Below are positions 22,157 through 28,899 of a stretch of DNA of 28,899 nucleotides, one piece after another. This DNA comes from CG2-30-40-21 sp043806395 (GTDB lineage: Bacteria > UBA9089 > CG2-30-40-21): assembly GCA_043806395.1 (NCBI GenBank), contig JAZDHC010000131.1, positions 1 to 28,899 of the forward strand. Direction: 5' to 3'. Numbering within the stretch: the first letter of the stretch is position 1; every line of letters starts with the position of its first letter. The position numbers were made by a program, and so were the translations under genes. Under the pieces are notes generated by a model. The model saw only the letters and a list, made by a program, of their open reading frames with translations, did not search any database and had not been told where the DNA came from.

Positions 22157-25100
22157 TTACTACCTTCCGACCTCTCCCCCCCGTCGCCCCTGAATACTGC
22201 CTCGTGGACAATACCTCAATCCCATGCCTGTCCACAGCCTTAAGCGTATAATAATACATCAGATTAGCCACAAGATTTTCATCTATAATATAATCAGTAG
22301 TGATATTATCCCTGACCAAACTGCCAATTTCTCCCTGAATAATAGAGCGATACAGCCGTACATGGGAAAAATTACTGTCCCCAGGTTTCTTCCATCTAAT
22401 CTGAAGGCTGTTGCCCTTACCTGTATCAATAATCTGTACGGCTTCTATCCCTTCTATGGGCTCTGAAAATGTTTTGCCGCTACAGGTATCAGAATAGGCT
22501 GATTCGCCTTTAAGGTTGTAGGCTGCCACGCGGTATTCATATTTGGTTACAGCCAGAAGTCCGGTATCTGTAAATTTGGTTGTATTTACAGGTACATCTG
22601 TTACAACATTAAACTCACCCTCACCTGTTTTTCTTTCTATGACAAACCCTGTTTCATTATTAGAGTTATCTATCCATGAAAGTTCAGCCCCTTTGGATGA
22701 GCAAACCCTTATGCTCAGGCTTGAGGGTGCATCTGGTGGGGAACTACCCCCTTCTAAGGCATACATCTTTCCATCCATGCAACCAAAATATACCATACCA
22801 TCAGTGCTGATAGTAGGGGAAGAGGCAATACGGCTCTTGCTTGTATACGCCCAGATAATCTCACCATCCTTATTCATGGCATATATGGTTGAATCCCCAC
22901 CAATATACATTATGCCAGAGGAATCAATGGATGGGGCAGAATATATCCAGCCAATCTGGTGCTGCCAGTCAGACTGACCTTGATCATTTATTCGATAAAT
23001 TTTACTTGTTCCGGTTGGCTCATTTGAGACCGCATATATTCCTCCATCAGGTCCAACCATAACAGATTGATTTATCCAGCCTGAGGTGGCATATTTCCAT
23101 TTTAGTTCCCCTGCCTCTGAAAAGGCATAAAGGTTGTCGCCATTTTTATCCTTAATCCCAATATAAATGGAATTATCATACCCTACCCCGGCTGCTGCCC
23201 GAATTCCATAAGTAACAGGGTATTTCCATTGTATCTTCCCCAATTCAGAAATGGCATAAATAGCACTGTCATTTTCATTCCCATTTACGCCAACGAATAC
23301 ACTGCCATTAAGTCCGACCACAGGAGAGGAAAATCCTTGACCCTTTAATCGTATGCTCCATTTTATATCACCATTTGTCAGAAAGGCGTAAAGCTCTCCA
23401 GAGACAGAGATAATGTATATTACTCCATTATGAATGATTGGAGAGGATTCAACAGATTCCCCGATAGAATATTTCCATCTCAACCTGCCATCTGTAGTCA
23501 GGCTATAAAGATACCCATCCCGAGATCCAGCATAGATAACATTATCATCCGTATCCATAACTGGTGAAGAGACAATGGGTTTTAATGTTTCATACGCCCA
23601 TAATTGCTCCCCTGTATCTGACTTAAGGCAATAAATCTTCCCATCCGTAGAGCCAAAGAATAGCTTTTTATCATTAGAAAGGATGGCAGATGAGTTCCGT
23701 ATCCCCTGCCCTGTTTGAAAGCTCCATTTTAATTGTGGTGCAAATTCCTCGCAACTAAGTGGGTGCTGAATAGACTTCTGCAGGAGGCTAATCTCACCCT
23801 GTCCAAGGGCAATAGCAATCAATAAATTTGATGGTTGCGATTCACCAATGTCATTGTAGGCAACTACCTGATATTGATATGTCCCCCTACCCAGAATATC
23901 CGTATCCTCAAAGTTGCATATATTCCTCTCAACTGTAGCGATAACCTTGTACTCGGTGCTTCCTCCCTCTGCCCGCTCAATACGAAAGCCTGTCTCATTT
24001 GAGGAGTTATCCTGCCAGGAAATATGGATTGCCTCTCTGCTTGCTGCGACTAAAATTAGATTATCAGGTGGTTTCGGGATGGTATTGGGTGTTTTTACCA
24101 CAACAGTATTGGAATAAATTGAATGCTCATTTCCCTTAACGGCATTCATTCGATAATGATAGGTACTGTTAGCTACAAGTTTTATATCTATATAAGAGGT
24201 AGCCCCTGAGGCAATACTTGCTATCTCCTGAAAATCTGTATCCTGTGATGCTCTTTCTAAGACAAACCCTGCTTCATCATCAGGATTATCCTGCCAGATA
24301 AGATGAATACAGCCATCCTGTGGTGCAGATGCCTCAAGATTACTGGGGGGGGCAAGTGGTGGCTGAGTAGTGGTAATTGTTACGACTTGAGAATAATCAG
24401 ATGAGCCAAACTTGTTGCAGCTACGAACCCGATATGTATAAGCTGTTTTTGGGATAAGATTTATCTCTGTAAATATGGTATTATTTTTTGATACCCTTGC
24501 TATTTCATAGAATTTTTCACGAATCTTTTTTTCAATGATAAACCCTTCTTCATCATTGGAATTATCTATCCATGAAAGGTTTATCTGGAATGGACCAGAG
24601 GCAATCCCATTTAATCCAGAGGGTGGAAGGGGTGGTCCGAGTGTAGATATTTTTGCCTCATTACTATAAAGAGACGACCCAATATCATTATAGGCGATGA
24701 CACGATAGATATAGGTTGTTTTAATGCCAATATTTTTATCTTCATAATGGCTGTTATTGGTTGGGACACTGGCTATCTCCACAAACTGGGTATCCTGCTT
24801 TCGTTCAATCCTGAATCCCGCCTCATTTGATGAATTATCATGCCATGAAAGCTCAATCCCCTCTTCTCCTGCCATAGCATTCAGTCCTGATGGGAAGAAT
24901 GGCAGTGTATCCCTGGTGATCGCCTTTATCTCCTCAGAGTATTTTGAGTTTCCACTCATGCTATAGCTACAAATCCGATAAAAATAAACGATATTTGGAA
25001 GCACCTCAGTATCCCTATAGGTTGTTATGGCTGAACCAATGGTGGCAATCTCCTCATAAGGGGTATTCTCTCTTCTCCTTTCCAATCTAAAGCCTGCCCG

Positions 25101-27761
25101 ATCACCATTACCAACCCATGAAAGACAGATATCCATCATGGAAATATTAGCCACCCTCAACCCTGATGGTGGCTGGGGCAATCCCCTTGAGGTTTTAATA
25201 CTAACCACATCCGATATTCCCTCACCGCTTTTATTGTAGCTAACCACTTGATATGAATAGTTTGTATCAGGTAAAAGATTTGTATCAATATATTGAGTAC
25301 TGTTTGGATCAAGCCTGACAATAGGTGCAAACCCATCCTCTCCCGGAGCTTTTCTCTGTACCTTAAATCCGGACTCATTTACTGCTGTATCCTTCCAGGT
25401 AATCTTTATTTGTGTTGGTTCAACAAGTAATGCCGATACGGCTATTGGTTCAGAGGGTGGGGATAAGGGAATTGTAACCAATATAGGTTGAGTATATTCT
25501 AATCTTCCAAAGTCATTAAAGGAAACTATACGGTAACGGTATGTTATTCCATATTTTACCCTTATATCCTCATAGTTTGTTGTGTTTGGCTCAAGGGTGC
25601 AAACAAGTTTATACTCCTTCTGCCCTTTTTCTGACTTGACTATCTTAAAACCATTTTCATTATTAGAGGTATCTAACCATGTAAGAAAAACACCCTTGGT
25701 AGAAGATACAGATGCTGCCTTAAAATCACCTGGCAGGTTAGGCAATTTTGGTGCAGTATTAACCTCAAGGATATTGCTGTATTCTGATTTGTGGGTAGCA
25801 TTATAGCTACAAACTCGATAGAAATATATGTTGTTTATCTTAACCTGTTTATCTGTAAATCTCAAAGAATCTGGTTTCAGCGAGGATATGGTTGTAAATG
25901 TTCCATTGTTTATCTTTTTTTCAAGGATAAATCCCTGCTCATTCTGGGAGTTATCGTGCCAGGATACAATAATCTCCTGCTTGTTAAATCTTGTCAAGAC
26001 AAGCATATCAGGTGGAGATGGCGGAATTTTTGGTGTATGAACAAGAGACTCGTTTGAATAGCCTGAAAGCCCTGCTTCATTAAATGATAGAATTCGATAA
26101 GAATAGTCTGTATCAGGGATGAGGTTATTATCCTGATATTTGACTGTATCTGGTGCGAGTTTGCATAACTCGGTATATGTGCCGTCAATCAGCCGTTCCA
26201 ATAGAAAGCCTGATTCATTAGATGCTGTATCCTGCCAGGCAAGGATTGTCTGTGTTCCTTTCGTATTCACCTGAAGGCTCGTAGGTGGTGGTGGTGGTAT
26301 CTGAGGGGTAGTAAGAGTAACCTCATTGCTATACTTTGAGATACCGCCAGCATTATAGGCACAGACCCGATAGGAATAATTCGTCTTGGGGAGGAGTCCT
26401 GTATCCTTAAAACTGGTGATATTTTTATTTACCCTGCTCATTTCTATATAATCATTATCAGGGCAGACACATAGATCTGCCCCTACGGTTTTTCTTTCGA
26501 TAATAAAGCCATCCTCCCTGTCAGTAACATCCTTCCAGAAAAGAGTAGGGGCAGATCTATGTGTCTGCCCTGATAAAACTTGCAGATCCTTAGGGCTATC
26601 AGGCAATTTAACACCCTTTTGAGGCAGAGCCTTAGCCGTGCTGGCAAGTCCATAAATATCACCCTTCCTGTCTCCAACAAAAAGCATATCACTCGGACCA
26701 AGCGATATGGGGCAAGGTGTTATCCCAACCTGATAATTCCATTTTATCTTACCATCGGGAAGGATAGCGTAAATGTTTCCAGAACGCGAAGCAATATAAA
26801 CCACACCCTTTGCATCAACTATTGGATGAGAACGAAAGATAGCTCCAGTGGAAACAATCTGCATACCCTCTTTGGTAATGATACAAAGACCATCCTCTAC
26901 CCCCAGATATATCTCCTGATGAATCCCGAAGGCAGGCAGGGAATAGATAGAGGAATTTATCTCCATAACATTCATGGTATTGCCATCTGAGGCAATGGCT
27001 AAAAGGGTATTATCAACAGTGGTAATGTATATATATCCATCATCTGGAGAGATAACCGGGGAAGAAAATGGCGATACTCGTAGCCCTTTTTCCCATTTTA
27101 TCTTACCATCAGGGGTCAGGGCATACAGGCTGCCATTGATGGAGGAAATGTAGACTATTCCTGATGCATCTATGGCTGGTGTTGATTTAATCGGGCTATC
27201 GAGAAGAACATTCCATCTGGGTTTGCCATCCTTGCTTACAGCATAAAAATTACCATCACCTGAGCCAAAGTATATTGTCTCATCATGAGCGACAACAGGG
27301 GATGCCCATTCCACCGGGGTATTGGTGGGATATTTCCATTTAATACTCAGTGTTCCCTTGTCTAAGGCACAAAGGTTGCCATTCTTACACAAGACATAAA
27401 TTGTACCTGATTGACCCAAGGCAGCAGTAGAATCTATACCACTGCCAAGATTTACAGAATATTCCCTGCCATCATTGGCAATGGCAAAAAACATCCCTTC
27501 TGTGCTGCCAAAATAAACCCGACCAGATTGGTCAACAACAGGCTGACCACTTATATATCCACGGATATGCTTACCCCACTTTATTACTGGCAAGGTATCT
27601 GGTCCCAAAAAAGTACTTTTGCCAGTATGCTGGATATTTTGTTGAAGACATGGCCATTCTGCTGCATGAAGGGTCATGCATGGTAACAGTAAATATAAGC
27701 TAATGATAGCATAAGCCATGCCAAATCGCAGGGCATTATTAATGCAGGCATTTATTGTCAT
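22152..27761 (-). CDS. Giant exported beta-propeller / fibronectin type III protein
   Basis: This is an 1869-residue exported protein. A signal peptide (about 1-34) ends LHAAEW. Residues about 37-375 are PQQ/BamB-like propeller blades (repeated VYFGSxxGxFYAxxxDGKxxW). About 384-1325 are ten FN3 domains of about 94 residues, each with a W.DNSSNE.GF.IER motif and a Y.YRV.AYN motif. About 1338-1670 form a second propeller. About 1672-1860 are two more FN3-like domains. No TM anchor, sortase signal, PEP-CTERM or T9SS tail is seen. The role is probably cell-surface or extracellular binding, which is inference. A consensus promoter lies about 40 bases upstream. FN3 domain 1 holds two copies of a genomic palindromic repeat in frame, and the last residues come from another repeat. 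Confidence 0.88.
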   Translation of the reverse strand: MTINACINNALRFGMAYAIISLYLLLPCMTLHAAEWPCLQQNIQHTGKSTFLGPDTLPVIKWGKHIRGYISGQPVVDQSGRVYFGSTEGMFFAIANDGREYSVNLGSGIDSTAALGQSGTIYVLCKNGNLCALDKGTLSIKWKYPTNTPVEWASPVVAHDETIYFGSGDGNFYAVSKDGKPRWNVLLDSPIKSTPAIDASGIVYISSINGSLYALTPDGKIKWEKGLRVSPFSSPVISPDDGYIYITTVDNTLLAIASDGNTMNVMEINSSIYSLPAFGIHQEIYLGVEDGLCIITKEGMQIVSTGAIFRSHPIVDAKGVVYIASRSGNIYAILPDGKIKWNYQVGITPCPISLGPSDMLFVGDRKGDIYGLASTAKALPQKGVKLPDSPKDLQVLSGQTHRSAPTLFWKDVTDREDGFIIERKTVGADLCVCPDNDYIEMSRVNKNITSFKDTGLLPKTNYSYRVCAYNAGGISKYSNEVTLTTPQIPPPPPTSLQVNTKGTQTILAWQDTASNESGFLLERLIDGTYTELCKLAPDTVKYQDNNLIPDTDYSYRILSFNEAGLSGYSNESLVHTPKIPPSPPDMLVLTRFNKQEIIVSWHDNSQNEQGFILEKKINNGTFTTISSLKPDSLRFTDKQVKINNIYFYRVCSYNATHKSEYSNILEVNTAPKLPNLPGDFKAASVSSTKGVFLTWLDTSNNENGFKIVKSEKGQKEYKLVCTLEPNTTNYEDIRVKYGITYRYRIVSFNDFGRLEYTQPILVTIPLSPPSEPIAVSALLVEPTQIKITWKDTAVNESGFKVQRKAPGEDGFAPIVRLDPNSTQYIDTNLLPDTNYSYQVVSYNKSGEGISDVVSIKTSRGLPQPPSGLRVANISMMDICLSWVGNGDRAGFRLERRRENTPYEEIATIGSAITTYRDTEVLPNIVYFYRICSYSMSGNSKYSEEIKAITRDTLPFFPSGLNAMAGEEGIELSWHDNSSNEAGFRIERKQDTQFVEIASVPTNNSHYEDKNIGIKTTYIYRVIAYNDIGSSLYSNEAKISTLGPPLPPSGLNGIASGPFQINLSWIDNSNDEEGFIIEKKIREKFYEIARVSKNNTIFTEINLIPKTAYTYRVRSCNKFGSSDYSQVVTITTTQPPLAPPSNLEASAPQDGCIHLIWQDNPDDEAGFVLERASQDTDFQEIASIASGATSYIDIKLVANSTYHYRMNAVKGNEHSIYSNTVVVKTPNTIPKPPDNLILVAASREAIHISWQDNSSNETGFRIERAEGGSTEYKVIATVERNICNFEDTDILGRGTYQYQVVAYNDIGESQPSNLLIAIALGQGEISLLQKSIQHPLSCEEFAPQLKWSFQTGQGIRNSSAILSNDKKLFFGSTDGKIYCLKSDTGEQLWAYETLKPIVSSPVMDTDDNVIYAGSRDGYLYSLTTDGRLRWKYSIGESVESSPIIHNGVIYIISVSGELYAFLTNGDIKWSIRLKGQGFSSPVVGLNGSVFVGVNGNENDSAIYAISELGKIQWKYPVTYGIRAAAGVGYDNSIYIGIKDKNGDNLYAFSEAGELKWKYATSGWINQSVMVGPDGGIYAVSNEPTGTSKIYRINDQGQSDWQHQIGWIYSAPSIDSSGIMYIGGDSTIYAMNKDGEIIWAYTSKSRIASSPTISTDGMVYFGCMDGKMYALEGGSSPPDAPSSLSIRVCSSKGAELSWIDNSNNETGFVIERKTGEGEFNVVTDVPVNTTKFTDTGLLAVTKYEYRVAAYNLKGESAYSDTCSGKTFSEPIEGIEAVQIIDTGKGNSLQIRWKKPGDSNFSHVRLYRSIIQGEIGSLVRDNITTDYIIDENLVANLMYYYTLKAVDRHGIEVLSTRQYSGATGGRGRKVVR
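26455..26576. repeat. 32-bp perfect inverted repeat inside the giant gene
   Basis: Positions 26455-26486 and 26545-26576 are perfect inverted copies with 58 bases between. The unit contains GGGCAGACACATAGATCTGC, one base different from the intergenic copy near 19568. On the coding strand it gives GQTHRSAPT (about 397-405) and VGADLCVCPD (about 426-435) in the first FN3 domain. Confidence 0.88.
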
Positions 27762-27808
27762 ATAAAAGGGTTCTCCGTATTTGAAATAATTCAGCCTTCA
27801 GCCTTTAT

Positions 27809-27837
27809 ATTTTATCATATCCTAAATGGATTGTCAA
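27809..27837 (-). promoter_or_regulatory. Sigma-70 promoter for the giant FN3 gene
   Basis: On the minus strand, TTGACA (27837-27832) and TAAAAT (27814-27809) have a 17-base spacer. Transcription would start about 40 bases before ATG 27761. This is the best consensus match in the window. Confidence 0.78.
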
Positions 27838-27863
27838 CAAATAAAAAAAAATTCATAACTATT

Positions 27864-27900
27864 CACCGCAGAGATCACTGAGATTGAGGATAGAAGAGAA
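27864..27900. repeat. CACCGCAGAG-type repeat
   Basis: CACCGCAGAGATCACTGAG and the following AGAAGAGAA are a copy of the dispersed CGCAGAG family seen at 412-491 and 6695-6800. It lies between two divergent genes, and no gene is visible in 27762-28131. Confidence 0.5.
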
Positions 27901-27956
27901 AATATGGTATGTAAGGGTTATGAAGTGTATCAGCCATGACGATATATGATTATAGG

Positions 27957-28109
27957 ACTCGTGAAGGAATAAGTTGTACACCAAGAGTCGCCGAGACACT
28001 TGGCTGACAAGGCGTGAGAAGTGAGCATACTACTGTATGTAAGCGACGAACAACGAAGTCAACCAAGATGGATCGGTGGCACGACTGTACAAGTTATTCC
28101 TTCACGAGT
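27957..28109. repeat. Long hairpin-forming element upstream of the hydrolase gene
   Basis: Positions 27957-27979 and 28087-28109 are inverted copies matching at 22 of 23 bases. Inside, CTTGGCTGAC (27999-28008) pairs with GTCAACCAAG (28058-28067), and AGCATAC with GTATGT near the centre, so the whole 153 bases can fold into one long stem-loop. It has no convincing ORF. It ends 11 bases before the GAGGAG ribosome site of the next gene. It may be a miniature element or a structured RNA. Confidence 0.7.
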
Positions 28110-28131
28110 TCTTATTACAAGAGGAGTAAAA

Positions 28132-28668
28132 ATGCCCACACCAATTGGTCATACACTAACAGCAACAATTATTTACACTATCAGCTGCCAGAGGTGCTAT
28201 TTCCATAAGAAAAAACAATTCTGGCAAGGATGGGGATACCTTTTGTTTTGCATCCTTCTTACCAATCTGCCGGATATTGACCTTATTTCCCTATCATCAG
28301 GGATTGGATTTGGCTGGAAAAACCATCACGGCCCAACACATTCTCTTGGTTTTGTGTTTCTCATAGCCCTTATTGTCAGCGTGGTAGCAGGGATATTTCG
28401 AGGAAATTGGAAGAGATGGTGTCTGTTGAGTAGCTTGTGTGTTGGCTCTCATGTTGTTATGGATATGTTTATCACCAAAAGGGGGTTGATGTTATTTTAT
28501 CCCTTGAGCACGCATCGAATTATTATGGCTACTGGCTGCTTTCCCTTTGGCTACTCATCAGATATGGGATTTGTTAGCTTTGTGGTCATGAGTGCAATTG
28601 AGGAGGCAATTATTCTGGGGGGGATTTTGATTGTCGTGTGGAAGATGATGCTTGGGGGCAAGCATTGA
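28132..28668 (+). CDS. YdjM-like inner-membrane metal-dependent hydrolase
   Basis: This 178-residue protein belongs to the LexA-regulated YdjM/DUF457 family of predicted membrane-bound metal-dependent hydrolases. The family blocks are present: N-terminal MPTPIGHTL, NLPDID, HHGPTHS and GSHVVMD, giving the His/Asp cluster thought to bind metal, plus four or so hydrophobic helices. Natural substrates are unknown. ATG 28132 was chosen because GAGGAG lies five bases upstream; the frame continues to 28021, but that part translates the hairpin element at 27957-28109 and is unlikely to be protein. It diverges from the giant FN3 gene. Confidence 0.85.
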   Translation: MPTPIGHTLTATIIYTISCQRCYFHKKKQFWQGWGYLLFCILLTNLPDIDLISLSSGIGFGWKNHHGPTHSLGFVFLIALIVSVVAGIFRGNWKRWCLLSSLCVGSHVVMDMFITKRGLMLFYPLSTHRIIMATGCFPFGYSSDMGFVSFVVMSAIEEAIILGGILIVVWKMMLGGKH

Positions 28669-28756
28669 TTACCGAATTTATGTGAAACAATCTTTCGACC
28701 TGTGCAGTTGAAATTCACTACATACCCTTAAAATATTTGCAATTTTCATGAGATAA

Positions 28757-28862
28757 AGGGGACGGTTCACCTTTGTTTGAAAGCTTGCGGTTAGTTGAGA
28801 GTGCAATATTCCCCCTTAGAAAAGGGGGTTAGGGGGTTGTATTCTGTAGATGATGTCCCCTT
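28757..28862. repeat. Repeat with AAGGGGAC ends and C-rich hairpin core
   Basis: AAGGGGAC (28757-28764) is inverted at 28855-28862. The interior holds a C-rich hairpin unit (28808-28849; CCCCCTTAGAAAAGGGGG), in the same orientation as the one in 6809-6949. Confidence 0.6.
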
Positions 28863-28878
28863 GCCCGAAAGGAATCAT

Positions 28879-28899
28879 ATGAAAAACGATGAAAGTGAA
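28879..28899 (+). CDS. Start of an unidentified gene, cut by the window end
   Basis: ATG 28879 is preceded by AAAGGA at a spacing of five bases and opens a frame reading MKNDESE to the window end. Seven codons do not allow identification. The ribosome site is the only support, along with its position just after an intergenic repeat. Confidence 0.35.

Noticed and set aside
28021..28131. 37-residue N-terminal extension of the YdjM-like protein
   Set aside because: It lies within the hairpin element, and the family N-terminus MPTPIGH starts at 28132 with GAGGAG upstream.

Overview
This is an A+T-rich bacterial chromosome segment dense with genes. It looks like an uncultured Gram-negative-type lineage: there is a TraF/PorV-like outer-membrane barrel, a lipoprotein, a large exported propeller/FN3 protein, chemosensory and HD-GYP signalling genes, and a bacterial scpB and purA. 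Groundwater candidate phyla of the Omnitrophota/Desantisbacteria kind carry similar gene mixes, but that placement is inference and was not tested. No rRNA, tRNA or CRISPR array was seen.

Layout. About 0.7-14.6 kb is all on the minus strand. In transcription order it holds a standalone MshEN-type c-di-GMP-binding protein, purA, an MJ0936/YfcE phosphodiesterase, a coiled-coil/PD-(D/E)XK protein, an FmdB zinc ribbon, a small membrane protein, scpB, two cheW genes, a TraF/PorV-like barrel, a multi-TM chemoreceptor, a cheA with C-terminal receiver, and cheB. No cheR or separate cheY is visible. At 14.9-18.5 kb on the plus strand is a two-component pair: a multi-TM/GAF histidine kinase and an NtrC-type regulator whose sigma-54 contact loop is degenerate. 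At 18.6-27.8 kb, back on the minus strand, lie an orphan metal-type ABC ATPase, a lipoprotein, a REC-GAF-HD-GYP phosphodiesterase, and a 1869-residue exported protein (propeller, ten FN3 domains, propeller, two FN3 domains). A YdjM-like membrane hydrolase (plus strand) and the first codons of another gene close the window.

Signalling theme. The MshEN protein (a predicted c-di-GMP reader), the HD-GYP protein (a predicted c-di-GMP phosphodiesterase), the chemosensory array and the two-component pair together suggest surface sensing or taxis controlled by phosphorelay and c-di-GMP. That is inference from domain content.

The most unusual aspect is the repeat landscape. Almost every intergenic gap holds modular, hairpin-forming repeats: TAGGCTGT arrays, CCCCCTTTTCTAAGGGGG hairpins, elements ending in GGCATGGTTCAAA, GGTAATCGGTAA inverted repeats, and CAGAGACAC arrays. 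The same sequences also occur inside genes as in-frame additions (CheB linker, kinase C-terminus, FN3 domain 1), and they supply stop codons and C-terminal tails for several genes.
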